A model generated the notes under the pieces. The model was given only the letters and a program-made list of their open reading frames with translations, was not told where the DNA came from and did no database searches. From Helicobacteraceae bacterium (GTDB lineage: Bacteria; Campylobacterota; Campylobacteria; Campylobacterales; Sulfurimonadaceae), in assembly GCA_030596305.1 (NCBI GenBank), contig JAUVKK010000027.1:1-9074 (forward strand): 9,074 nt of DNA. The letters are read 5' to 3'. Shown here piece after piece: positions 1-8,099 of this stretch (positions are counted from its first letter, which is position 1; the number at the start of each line of letters is the position of its first letter). The translations under genes were made by a program, and so were the position numbers.

Positions 1-873
1 CGAATCCGTTTTGATGTTGAACAGAGTCTTTATCTGATGGGAGTAGAAGAGACAAAACTAGAGGGACTTTTCAGTCACAAGCTTTTTGAAAAATATAAAA
101 GTGTCAATACACCGTACTTTAACCATATGATCGCCTGTGCAGGTACAGAGCACTGTCCATTTGGTGTTATCCCCAATAAACCGGATGCCATTGACATGGC
201 AAATTACCTGAGTGAACATGTGCCCTTGGACGATGCACGTATCCGTATGTACTGGTCAGCCTGTGTAAAAGGGTGTGGTATCCACGGTGTGGCTGATGTC
301 GGTTTCGAAGGGTGTAAGGCTAAGGTTGATGGTAAAAGTGAATATGGTGTCCATATCTCTATCGGCGGTAAGCTGACCGGTGAAGGCGAAGAGGGGCATG
401 CTGTTTTAAAAACTATTCCAGTACGTTTCGCACCACAACTTGTCGCACCATTAATGCGTGAGTACAGACGTCTTAAAAAAGCAGGTGAGACATTTGAGCA
501 GTTCAATGACCGTGTGTTAAGCAACTACACCCTGGCAGCAGTCGGTTTTATGATGCGTCTGAAAGCCTATCTAGATGTCAAAAAAATAGAGATAGACTTC
601 GGTTTTAGACGTGATGTGAAAACCGGTAAGTTTGAACAGTTTGAACTCTTCGATTTTGGACGTAAGCTCTATTATAAGCTGATGGAAAAAGAGGCGTACC
701 AATCGTACGATATGTTTAAACCGACTCTGAAAGAGAAGCTCAAAGAGCCGATCAAAACAGAACCTGCGATGGATGAAAACCTTTCGGCTTTGATCTATAA
801 AATGATCCATCCTGATGAATCACAGCGTGCAGAGGTCTTTTCTGAACTTAATGAATTTATAACTATTTACTAA
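1..873 (+). CDS. nirA: Siroheme/[4Fe-4S] nitrite (or sulfite) reductase, 3' part; start lies outside the window
   Basis: Reading frame 1 is open from the first base, so the gene is cut at its 5' end and the ATG at 37 is internal. Seen: the two cysteine pairs that hold the coupled siroheme-[4Fe-4S] centre, Cys-x5-Cys (codons at 136 and 154, ACAGTEHCPFG) and Cys-x3-Cys (codons at 262 and 274, SACVKGCGIHG), followed by the usual ADVGFEG segment. Family knowledge: such enzymes reduce nitrite to ammonia or sulfite to sulfide with six electrons, in the cytoplasm, often from ferredoxin. Nitrite is my preferred substrate because the first motif lacks the CPALPTC form of CysI sulfite reductase; this is inference. 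The family core normally ends near the GETFEQFNDR segment (about nt 484-513). Here about 115 further residues follow to the TAA at 871, including RRDVK, LFDFG and IHPDESQR, and I cannot assign them firmly. The stop codon is touched by a hairpin. Confidence 0.85.
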   Translation, partial: RIRFDVEQSLYLMGVEETKLEGLFSHKLFEKYKSVNTPYFNHMIACAGTEHCPFGVIPNKPDAIDMANYLSEHVPLDDARIRMYWSACVKGCGIHGVADVGFEGCKAKVDGKSEYGVHISIGGKLTGEGEEGHAVLKTIPVRFAPQLVAPLMREYRRLKKAGETFEQFNDRVLSNYTLAAVGFMMRLKAYLDVKKIEIDFGFRRDVKTGKFEQFELFDFGRKLYYKLMEKEAYQSYDMFKPTLKEKLKEPIKTEPAMDENLSALIYKMIHPDESQRAEVFSELNEFITIY

Positions 874-902
874 GGGCATCGCAAAAATTTGCTCCCTTGC
901 AT
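870..902 (-). CDS. Candidate 10-residue micro-ORF MQGSKFLRCP with strong Shine-Dalgarno
   Basis: On the minus strand an ATG (902-900) opens ten codons, MQGSKFLRCP, ending at TAG (872-870). It is preceded by AAAAGGAGG (919-911) at an 8-nt spacing, the strongest ribosome-binding site in the window. A possible -10 (TATAGT) lies about 30 nt further upstream in a TATTAATATAGTATG stretch. The stop overlaps the stop of the nitrite reductase gene tail to tail, and the ORF lies almost exactly in the AAGGG/CCCTT hairpin. No gene follows on the minus strand inside the window, so it is not an ordinary leader peptide for a neighbour here. It could be a small translated RNA, a remnant leader, or chance. 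The start/SD geometry is seen; function is unknown. Confidence 0.3.
   Translation of the reverse strand: MQGSKFLRCP
872..898. terminator. Hairpin at the end of the nitrite reductase gene
   Basis: AAGGG (872-876) pairs with CCCTT (894-898), and inside it GCAAA (881-885) faces TTTGC (888-892), with the CATC bulge on one side and a single T on the other. It starts in the stop codon of the upstream gene. No immediate T-run follows; the nearest is CCTCCTTTTAATTTT (911-925). It is therefore a weak candidate for a + strand terminator or mRNA 3'-end stabiliser. A second inverted repeat, CATACG (900-905) with CGTATG (926-931), follows directly. Confidence 0.4.
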
Positions 903-962
903 ACGGTGGTCCTCCTTTTAATTTTCGTATGTGACCAATTCTCATACTATATTAATAGCCGG

Positions 963-997
963 TTCAAAGCACATTCAAAGCAACACTTAAGTATAAT
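963..997 (+). promoter_or_regulatory. pyrH promoter with upstream direct repeat
   Basis: A consensus -10 box TATAAT lies at 992-997, predicting a start near 1004 and a leader of about 66 nt. No good -35 hexamer is present, which is common in Campylobacterota. In its place TTCAAAGCA occurs twice (963-971 and 974-982), offset by 11 bp, about one helical turn. Confidence 0.6.
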
Positions 998-1016
998 CCA
1001 AAAATTTTAAAATATA

Positions 1017-1781
<765 letters not shown>

Positions 1782-1790
1782 GGAAGAAAA

Positions 1791-2009
1791 ATGAGAACAG
1801 AAGAACTAACAGCAAAAGCACTACAAACAGCTAACATCGACCCATACCAACTTGCGATCGCAGTTGCAAAACGTTCAGAAGACCTGTTAAACGGTGCAAA
1901 AAGCAAACTTAATGTCGACCTTAAGACAATGAAAGCAGCAGATCTTGCTCTTATGGAGATCGCAGAAGGCGTTGTTAGCATCAAAGGTTTTGTTGACAAC
2001 GAAAAATAG
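1791..2009 (+). CDS. rpoZ: RNA polymerase omega subunit
   Basis: A 72-residue protein, normal for the small omega subunit of Campylobacterota. Omega binds the beta' subunit, assists core assembly and, in many proteobacteria, forms part of a ppGpp site on RNA polymerase. The recognisable part is the N-terminal helix region NIDPYQLAIAVAKRSEDLL (residues 15-33), matching the family pattern of a hydrophobic helix followed by AxKR and a leucine-rich turn. A second amphipathic helix (KAADLALMEIAEG, 48-60) follows. AAGGAAG (1780-1786) overlaps the pyrH stop codon, pointing to translational coupling. Its place between pyrH and spoT agrees with the C. jejuni and H. pylori order and supports the call for so small a protein. 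A terminator follows six bases after the stop. Confidence 0.92.
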   Translation: MRTEELTAKALQTANIDPYQLAIAVAKRSEDLLNGAKSKLNVDLKTMKAADLALMEIAEGVVSIKGFVDNEK

Positions 2010-2014
2010 ACAGT

Positions 2015-2038
2015 GAGGCAGATGCCTCCTCTTTTTAT
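2015..2038 (+). terminator. Short intrinsic terminator after rpoZ
   Basis: GAGGC (2015-2019) and GCCTC (2024-2028) form a 5-bp GC-rich stem with loop AGAT, followed by CTCTTTTTAT. It fits the end of the pyrH-rpoZ transcript. The stem is short, so read-through into spoT is plausible. Confidence 0.6.
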
Positions 2039-2109
2039 CCTCTCTCTATACACCTATCTTTCAGATTATATATCATATTTTTATCTTACAACAGCGATTA
2101 AACTAGCCT

Positions 2110-2118
2110 TGCTATAAT
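2110..2118 (+). promoter_or_regulatory. Extended -10 promoter for the spoT operon
   Basis: TGC-TATAAT (2110-2118) is an extended -10 element, predicting transcription from about 2125 and a leader of about 60 nt. No convincing -35 lies at the usual distance. The region upstream (2039-2109) is AT-rich, and I see nothing else in it. Confidence 0.6.
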
Positions 2119-2132
2119 TCTTTTGAATAATT

Positions 2133-2171
2133 ATAAGAGACGGCAGAATAGTTATCTGTCCCGTCTTTTAT
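2133..2171 (+). promoter_or_regulatory. Terminator-like leader hairpin of spoT
   Basis: ATAAGAGACGG (2133-2143) pairs with CCGTCTTTTAT (2161-2171), with one G.T wobble. Inside, CAGA (2144-2147) pairs with TCTG (2155-2158), leaving loop ATAGTTA. The GC-rich top followed by TTTTATTATAA resembles an intrinsic terminator. It lies downstream of the TATAAT box and only four bases before the Shine-Dalgarno AAGGA (2175-2179). It could act as an attenuator, a translation or stability element, or a second terminator for rpoZ transcripts. Regulation is not shown by sequence alone. Confidence 0.5.
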
Positions 2172-2184
2172 TATAAGGATCAGA

Positions 2185-4338
2185 ATGGATCAGATCGATA
2201 TTGACGCTATTCAAGGTACTTCCAGTGTTGAAGGTGCCATAGGACTTTTACAAGAGTCTATTACATTAAATGAGAAGATACGGGACGCGCTCTCATTTGC
2301 CACTGAGGCACACATAGGGCAGTTTCGAAAGAGCGGTGAACCTTATATCATCCACCCTATCCTTGTCGCTTCTATTGTTGCAAAGATAACAGAGGATGAG
2401 TCGATGGTCATGGCGGCGCTACTGCATGATGTCGTCGAAGATACTCCCGTAACGATCGAAGAGGTAAAAACACGTTACGGCGATGATGTTGCCCATCTTG
2501 TCGGTGGTTTGACCAAGATCGATTCACTGCGTGATGAAAACCTGGTGTCGTCCGCTTCTGATGAGAAATTGATCGTCTCGGCACTCTCGTTTAGAAAGAT
2601 GCTTTTAGCCTCCATCGAAGATGTCCGTGTCCTGGTTGTCAAACTCTGCGACCGTCTCCACAACATGTTGACCTTAGAAGCTCTTCCACCGCATAAACAA
2701 GAGCGTATAGCTGAAGAGACCCTGGTTGTTTACGCACCTGTAGCACACCGCTTAGGTATCTCTTTTGTTAAAAACCTCTTGGAAGACCTTAGTTTCAAAT
2801 ATGTTTTCCCACATGAAGAGCAGGCTATTGAAAAGTATTTAAGTGAGAACTATCATGCGATTGAACTGAAACTTAATGCCTTTCAGCAAGAGGTGACCAA
2901 ACTCATCTTGCAAAATGGGTTTATGCAGAAAGATTTTCAGATAAAAAGCAGGGTAAAACACCACTACTCAATCTATCTTAAACTGCAGCGAAAGGGGATC
3001 GGGATCGATGAGATACTAGACCTTTTAGCGGTCCGTATTATGGTAAAAAACCCGGTCGACTGTTATAAAATACTGGGTCTGGTACATCTCCATTTTCAGC
3101 CGCTCTCTTCGCGTTTTAAAGATTACATCGCTATTGCAAAAGAGAATGGGTACCAGACTATCCATACCACTATTTTTCATCACAGCTCTATTTTGGAAGT
3201 ACAGGTAAGAACCTTTGAGATGAACCGTACAGCAGAACTCGGGGTCGCGGCACACTGGAAATACAAAAGTGGCGGTAACAGCATCAACCTTGATTGGCTG
3301 AACAACCTTCAATATCAGGATGAGTCAGCTGAAGACTTTTATGAGATGATAAAAAATGATCTTTACTCCGAAGATATTACTGTCTTCTCACCAAAGGGAA
3401 AACCGTTTACACTGCCTCGGGGCGCGGTCGCTCTTGACTTTGCCTACGCTATTCACTCTGAGATCGGAGACAGTGCTGAATACTGTCTTATCAACAAAGA
3501 GCGCGGTTCTCTGCTGAGTGAACTGCAAAATGGTGACATTGTCAATATTCAGACGGCAGAGGAGAAGATCACACGCTGTTCATGGCTGGATGCGGTCAAG
3601 ACAACTCGTGCAAAAAGTAATATTCGTGCAAACTGTAATCAGCGTATACGTGCTATTGACAGTAAAAGCGGGTTGCTGATCGTCGTCGGTATACTTGACT
3701 TGAAAGTCTCACGCCTAAAAGAGTGGTGCCATGATAACGGCAGTATCGACAACCGTGCACGTATTGCAAGAGATATAGACTACCTTAAAGAGATCATCAA
3801 CAGCTATCTTCATGATATTCAGGCCAGAGGACGTTTTACCCGTTTTCTCACCTCGCATCGTTTTAAACTAAAAGAGTACCATTTTGGTTCACTTGAGATC
3901 TTCTCCAACCAGACGATCTCTGATGTCGTTTTTGACTACTGCTGTCACCCAAAAACAGGTGATGAGATCGTTGCTTTTAAACAGGACTCCAAGGCACATG
4001 TTCATCATAAAATGTGTAAACATGCTGCTAAGATGATGGAAGATGAAAATCAGATGCTGTTTGTACGCTGGCGAAAAGAGCGTATCTTCAACTACCATAT
4101 GATCGTCAGTATGCATAATGCCAAAGGTGCACTGGCCGGTTTCTTGACCTATCTCGCGAAATTGAACATAGAGATCAACAGTATTGAACTGGGAAAAGAG
4201 AAAGAGGAACACATTCGTTATTGTGAGCTTGAATTTCAGTCTCCGGAAGGCGATCTTAACCGTCTGCGCGCTAAAATAGAACAAAAAATTAAAGTCATAC
4301 AATTTTTCCGCACAGATGATGCGTATCGAAGTAATTAG
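2185..4338 (+). CDS. spoT: Bifunctional (p)ppGpp synthetase/hydrolase (RelA/SpoT family)
   Basis: Long Rel-type enzyme, 717 residues, the usual size. It makes (p)ppGpp from GTP/GDP and ATP and hydrolyses it, and is the central stringent-response enzyme; Campylobacterota generally have one such gene. Domains in order: HD hydrolase (about 35-195) with His57, His81-Asp82 and Glu85-Asp86 in LLHDVVEDT, plus [10 protein letters not shown] (152-161); synthetase (about 240-360) with [17 protein letters not shown] and EVQVRT; TGS (about 394-457); Cys-His conserved domain with CCHP (586-589) and MCKH (610-613); C-terminal ACT (about 637-712). The synthetase loop reads RFKD (310-313), the RxKD form of bifunctional enzymes rather than the ExDD form of monofunctional RelA. 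AAGGA precedes the ATG by 5 nt. It heads an operon with tyrS, fabX and the amidase gene, behind an extended -10 promoter and hairpin leader. Confidence 0.96.
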   Translation: MDQIDIDAIQGTSSVEGAIGLLQESITLNEKIRDALSFATEAHIGQFRKSGEPYIIHPILVASIVAKITEDESMVMAALLHDVVEDTPVTIEEVKTRYGDDVAHLVGGLTKIDSLRDENLVSSASDEKLIVSALSFRKMLLASIEDVRVLVVKLCDRLHNMLTLEALPPHKQERIAEETLVVYAPVAHRLGISFVKNLLEDLSFKYVFPHEEQAIEKYLSENYHAIELKLNAFQQEVTKLILQNGFMQKDFQIKSRVKHHYSIYLKLQRKGIGIDEILDLLAVRIMVKNPVDCYKILGLVHLHFQPLSSRFKDYIAIAKENGYQTIHTTIFHHSSILEVQVRTFEMNRTAELGVAAHWKYKSGGNSINLDWLNNLQYQDESAEDFYEMIKNDLYSEDITVFSPKGKPFTLPRGAVALDFAYAIHSEIGDSAEYCLINKERGSLLSELQNGDIVNIQTAEEKITRCSWLDAVKTTRAKSNIRANCNQRIRAIDSKSGLLIVVGILDLKVSRLKEWCHDNGSIDNRARIARDIDYLKEIINSYLHDIQARGRFTRFLTSHRFKLKEYHFGSLEIFSNQTISDVVFDYCCHPKTGDEIVAFKQDSKAHVHHKMCKHAAKMMEDENQMLFVRWRKERIFNYHMIVSMHNAKGALAGFLTYLAKLNIEINSIELGKEKEEHIRYCELEFQSPEGDLNRLRAKIEQKIKVIQFFRTDDAYRSN

Positions 4339-4358
4339 AGAAAGAAGAGATAAAAGAG

Positions 4359-5558
4359 ATGATTCAAGAAGCACTGCAAGAGATCCAAAGAGGTACGGCT
4401 GAGATTATTGACAATGAACGTATAGAGAAGCTTCTTAAAGCCTATTTTGAAGAGGGCAAGAGCTATACAGTCAAAGCAGGTTTTGACCCTACTGCACCAG
4501 ACCTTCACCTGGGTCACACAGTTCTCTTGCACAAATTGGCGACCTTTCAAAAATATGGTGCACGTATTCAATTTCTTATCGGTGACTTTACAGCACAGAT
4601 CGGTGATCCGACCGGTAAAAGTGAGACACGTAAAAAACTTCTTCCTGCGGATATTGCTAAAAATGCAGAGTCATATAAAGAGCAGGTCTTTAAGATATTA
4701 GATCCTGAAAAGACAGAGGTTGTTTTCAATTCAGAATGGATCAATCCACTGGGTGCGAGCGGTATGTTAGAACTCACAACGACCTTCAATGTTGCTCGTA
4801 TGTTGGAACGCGATGATTTTGAAAAACGTTACAAAGGCGGTGTCTCTATCTCGATCAGTGAATTTATCTATCCGCTGCTTCAAGGGTATGACAGTGTTCA
4901 TCTTAAGAGCGATATTGAGATCGGCGGTACAGACCAGAAGTTTAATCTTTTGATGGGACGCCATCTGCAACGTGCTTACGAAATAGGCAGAGAGCAGGCT
5001 GTCTTGATGATGCCGATCCTAGAGGGTCTTGACGGTGTTCAAAAGATGAGTAAAAGTCTAGGTAACTACATCGGGGTAGAAGATGCACCAAACGATATGT
5101 TTGGAAAGGTGCTCAGCATCTCCGATGAGTTGATGTGGCGTTACTATGAGCTGTTAAGTGCTAAAAGCCTTAAAGAGATCGAAGCGATCAAAGCAGGTGT
5201 AGCTGATGGTTCACTGCACCCTAAAAAAGTTAAAGAGTCTCTTGCTCAAGAGATCACGGCACGTTTTCATTCGCAAGAGGCGGCAGAAGGTGCAAAAGCT
5301 GAGTTTGACAAGGTCCATGCAAAGAGCCAGATCCCAACAGAGATGGATGAGTTTGAGCTTGATGGACCGATCTGGATCGCAAAAGCCTTACAAGAGTGTA
5401 AGATTGAACCGTCAACTTCGCAAGCACGACGTGACATTAAGCAAGGTGCTGTTAAAATTGACCAAGTAAAAGTATCGGATGAACAGTTACAACTGGAAAG
5501 TGGCGAATACGTGCTGCAAGTCGGTAAACGTAAATTTGCTCGAGTAAAGGTAAAATAA
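4359..5558 (+). CDS. tyrS: Tyrosyl-tRNA synthetase
   Basis: Class I aminoacyl-tRNA synthetase that charges tRNA-Tyr with tyrosine in the cytoplasm. It is 399 residues, a normal length. Seen: the HIGH-type signature as HLGH (residues 50-53) in [11 protein letters not shown], the tyrosine-site region [13 protein letters not shown] (189-201), and the KMSKS loop (229-233) in [12 protein letters not shown]-terminal S4 RNA-binding domain (about 335-395) contains [15 protein letters not shown]. The short form of the motifs and the length fit the second bacterial TyrRS group (TyrZ-like); this is inference. It starts 20 nt after spoT, with only a weak purine-rich ribosome site, and its TAA overlaps the next ATG (TAATG), so both its own translation and that of fabX are likely coupled to neighbours. 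Confidence 0.96.
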   Translation: MIQEALQEIQRGTAEIIDNERIEKLLKAYFEEGKSYTVKAGFDPTAPDLHLGHTVLLHKLATFQKYGARIQFLIGDFTAQIGDPTGKSETRKKLLPADIAKNAESYKEQVFKILDPEKTEVVFNSEWINPLGASGMLELTTTFNVARMLERDDFEKRYKGGVSISISEFIYPLLQGYDSVHLKSDIEIGGTDQKFNLLMGRHLQRAYEIGREQAVLMMPILEGLDGVQKMSKSLGNYIGVEDAPNDMFGKVLSISDELMWRYYELLSAKSLKEIEAIKAGVADGSLHPKKVKESLAQEITARFHSQEAAEGAKAEFDKVHAKSQIPTEMDEFELDGPIWIAKALQECKIEPSTSQARRDIKQGAVKIDQVKVSDEQLQLESGEYVLQVGKRKFARVKVK

Positions 5559-6649
5559 TGGCATTGGCACCATTGAAAATTGGAAAATATACTATTGAGA
5601 AGCCTATCGTTCAAGGCGGTATGGGTGTTGGTATCAGCTGGGATCAACTGGCTGGATCTGTTTCAAAAGAGGGTGGTTTAGGTATCGTCTCTTGTGTTGG
5701 AACAGGGTACTACAACAATAAAGAGTTTTCTAAAAAACTTGTCTCAGACCGTCCTTTGAGTGAAACAAACTTCTACTCTAGAGATGGCTTGAAAGCGATC
5801 TATGACAATGCACGCAAGCTATGTGGTGATAAGCCGCTAGGTGTAAATATCCTTTACGCTATTAATGACTATGGCCGTGTTGTTCGTGACGCGTGTGAGA
5901 TCGGTTTTGACATCATCATTACGGGTGCAGGTCTTCCAACTAATATGCCAGAGTTTACAGAGGGCTACCCAGATGTTGCACTTGTGCCGATCGTCTCATC
6001 TCCTAAAGCGCTAAAGATCATCGCTAAACGTTGGAAAAAACGTTATGACCGTCTTCCTGACGCTGTCATCTTAGAGGGGCCAAAAAGTGGTGGGCACCAG
6101 GGATTCACTTATGAGCAGTGTGCTCTTGAAGAGAACCAGTTGGAAAACCTGGTAGAACCAGTTGTTGCTGAAGCTGCTAACTGGGGAGGTATGCCAGTCA
6201 TAGCTGCCGGCGGTGTTTGGGACAAAAATGATATCGACCAGATGATGGCACTTGGTGCTTCTGGTGTTCAGATGGGTACACGTTTTATCGGTACACATGA
6301 GTGTGATGCTCACGCTAACTTTAAAGAGGTTCTTCTTGCAGCAAAAGAAGAGGATATCCAACTGATGGGTTCACCGGTCGGTTACCCTGCACGTGGTGTT
6401 CGTACAAACCTTACTGGTCTTGTTGAGACACGTACCGGTCCGGATATTAAGTGTATCTCTAACTGTGTTGCACCATGTAACCGTGGTGTTGAAGCAAAAG
6501 AGGTCGGTTTCTGTATTGCTGACCGTTTGAGTGATGCTTATGAAGGTAATAAAGAGTTCGGTCTTTTCTTCTCAGGAACAAATGGTTATCGCCTAAACGA
6601 ACTTATCTCTGTTAAAGAGCTAATGGACAAACTGACAGAAGGTGAATAA
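5558..6649 (+). CDS. fabX: FabX-like FMN/[4Fe-4S] acyl-ACP dehydrogenase/isomerase (nitronate monooxygenase superfamily)
   Basis: A 363-residue flavin TIM-barrel protein that automatic annotation would probably call nitronate monooxygenase. Seen: N-terminal PIVQGGMGVGIS (16-27), central GPKSGGHQG (174-182) with candidate active-site His180, AAGGVWDKNDI (216-226) and ALGASGVQMGTRF (231-243) for FMN phosphate binding. A cysteine set Cys299-x3-Cys303-x3-Cys307-x11-Cys319 follows. Plain nitronate monooxygenases lack such a set. Known: H. pylori HP0773 (FabX), from this family and the same genomic position, is an FMN and [4Fe-4S] enzyme that oxidises and isomerises decanoyl-ACP to a cis-3-decenoyl product, starting unsaturated fatty acid synthesis without FabA. 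By position and cysteines I infer the same role here. The start overlaps the tyrS stop by one base (TAATG). Alternative: another flavin oxidoreductase of the superfamily. Confidence 0.82.
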   Translation: MALAPLKIGKYTIEKPIVQGGMGVGISWDQLAGSVSKEGGLGIVSCVGTGYYNNKEFSKKLVSDRPLSETNFYSRDGLKAIYDNARKLCGDKPLGVNILYAINDYGRVVRDACEIGFDIIITGAGLPTNMPEFTEGYPDVALVPIVSSPKALKIIAKRWKKRYDRLPDAVILEGPKSGGHQGFTYEQCALEENQLENLVEPVVAEAANWGGMPVIAAGGVWDKNDIDQMMALGASGVQMGTRFIGTHECDAHANFKEVLLAAKEEDIQLMGSPVGYPARGVRTNLTGLVETRTGPDIKCISNCVAPCNRGVEAKEVGFCIADRLSDAYEGNKEFGLFFSGTNGYRLNELISVKELMDKLTEGE

Positions 6650-6655
6650 CGCATA

Positions 6656-8068
6656 ATGCTGCGTCCTTTTCTACTTCTTCTTCTATTAACGACACTGCTC
6701 TTCAGTGCCTCGGTCAAACAAGACCTTGACGGCGCTAAAAAAAATCTCTACTCTACTTCCAAAGAGAAGCAATTCAAAGCATACGACACCTATAAACGAC
6801 ACTATATCAGGGCTCTGATCAATGGCGATGTCAAGACACAAAAACGCTGTTTGGACGGGATCTGTATTGCCGGTAAAAAACTGCGCATCGATGTCAGTGA
6901 CTATCAGAATAAACGCTCTAAACTAGAGTCAGGAAGTTCATCAAAACAGAAGGCTTCTGTTACTAAAACAGAAAAGATCAAACAGGTTAAAGTAAAAAAA
7001 GAGAAAAAAGTCAAGATCCGTTCACAGCATGCACTCAGAGGCTTCACTTGGGAAGGAAATGCCCTGGTTCTGGACTTTGACTTTACCCTCAAAGCAAAAG
7101 ATGTCAATTACTTTAAACTGCGCCCTGAAGGTAAAAAAGGGTATCGCTACATCTTTGATGTTAATGCTATTGTCTATAAAAAACCGGTTATCAGACACAA
7201 AGAGATCAAGCGTATCACGGTCTCGCAGTATAGACGTGACACCATCCGTATTGTCATAGAAAGCAGTAAAGAGCTGACGCCGCGCTTTAGACGTGACGGT
7301 GGCTCATTGGTCATCACACTGGGTGTCTCCAAAGTCAATGCACCAAAGGCCAAACAGATGCCGCGTGTGACAAAGAAGAACAAACTTATTGTAATTGACC
7401 CCGGACATGGTGGTAGAGACGGGGGTGCGGTCGGTTTTAAGAAGTATCTGGAAAAGACGATCGTACTTCAGGTATCAAAACGTTTGGCAAAGATATTGCG
7501 TCAAGAAGGGTACCGGGTCAAGATGACACGCGACAGAGACAAAACACTCTCTCTGAAGTGGCGTACCAAGTTCACTCGCAAGAACAAGCCTGACCTTTTT
7601 CTCTCTATTCATGCCAATGCGGTACCTAAAAAGAATGCACATAAAGCTCGCGGTGTAGAGATCTATTATCTTGATGCCAAAAAAGGTTCAAAACGTTCAA
7701 GCCGGCTTGAACGTAAAGAAAATGCTGCTGACTACAGGGCAATGGACAGTAGTATCAGTAAGCTTTTCAGTGCAACACAGAGCCGTGCAAAAGTGCTTGA
7801 GTCGAATTTCCTGGCGATTGATTTGGGACAAAATGTGGTTAGCCGTCTTAGAGACAATAAATATAAGGTCAAAGACGCAAAAGTGGCAGGTGGAAACTTC
7901 TGGGTATTGGTTGGTGCCACCTCTGCAGCAGCACTTGTCGAAGTTGGCTTTGTCTCTCACCCCCAAGAGGTGAAACTGCTTGTAAACAAACGTTATCAGC
8001 AAGCTTTTGCAGAGGGCTTGGCAGATGGAGTAGACCAATATTTTATGAACAAAGCACGACGTCACTGA
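6656..8068 (+). CDS. amiA: N-acetylmuramoyl-L-alanine amidase with AMIN domain (AmiA/AmiC type)
   Basis: Zinc hydrolase that cuts the bond between N-acetylmuramic acid and the stem peptide, acting in the periplasm, mainly during daughter-cell separation. Seen in 470 residues: a signal peptide (LRPFLLLLLL, cleavage near 18-19); a helical N-terminal stretch with Cys65 and Cys70; a lysine-rich linker (about 97-122); an AMIN domain (about 126-222) that in relatives targets septal peptidoglycan; and an Amidase_3 domain (about 243-465). Zinc ligands are His251 (DPGHGG), Glu266 (EKTIVL) and His319 (SIHAN), with catalytic Glu429 (VEVGFVSH). A charged insert (about 340-385) lies where AmiB/AmiC enzymes carry the helix that blocks the active site until an activator binds; that role here is inference. 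It starts 6 nt after fabX and ends the operon. Its order next to fabX and tyrS matches C. jejuni and H. pylori. Confidence 0.93.
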   Translation: MLRPFLLLLLLTTLLFSASVKQDLDGAKKNLYSTSKEKQFKAYDTYKRHYIRALINGDVKTQKRCLDGICIAGKKLRIDVSDYQNKRSKLESGSSSKQKASVTKTEKIKQVKVKKEKKVKIRSQHALRGFTWEGNALVLDFDFTLKAKDVNYFKLRPEGKKGYRYIFDVNAIVYKKPVIRHKEIKRITVSQYRRDTIRIVIESSKELTPRFRRDGGSLVITLGVSKVNAPKAKQMPRVTKKNKLIVIDPGHGGRDGGAVGFKKYLEKTIVLQVSKRLAKILRQEGYRVKMTRDRDKTLSLKWRTKFTRKNKPDLFLSIHANAVPKKNAHKARGVEIYYLDAKKGSKRSSRLERKENAADYRAMDSSISKLFSATQSRAKVLESNFLAIDLGQNVVSRLRDNKYKVKDAKVAGGNFWVLVGATSAAALVEVGFVSHPQEVKLLVNKRYQQAFAEGLADGVDQYFMNKARRH

Positions 8069-8099
8069 TTTAAGGTGATCTGTCGAAGCCGTTAAGTAA

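Noticed and set aside
204..524. Minus-strand ORF of 106 codons opposite the nitrite reductase
   Set aside because: It covers the conserved cysteine motifs of the real gene and has no coding evidence of its own.
900..931. CATACG/CGTATG inverted repeat as a separate operator
   Set aside because: Six-base arms around a 20-base loop are weak, and the loop is better explained as the reverse complement of the micro-ORF ribosome site.
3889..4374. Minus-strand ORF of 161 codons opposite the 3' end of spoT
   Set aside because: It lies against the conserved Cys-His and ACT domains of spoT, shows no family motif and lacks a convincing ribosome site.
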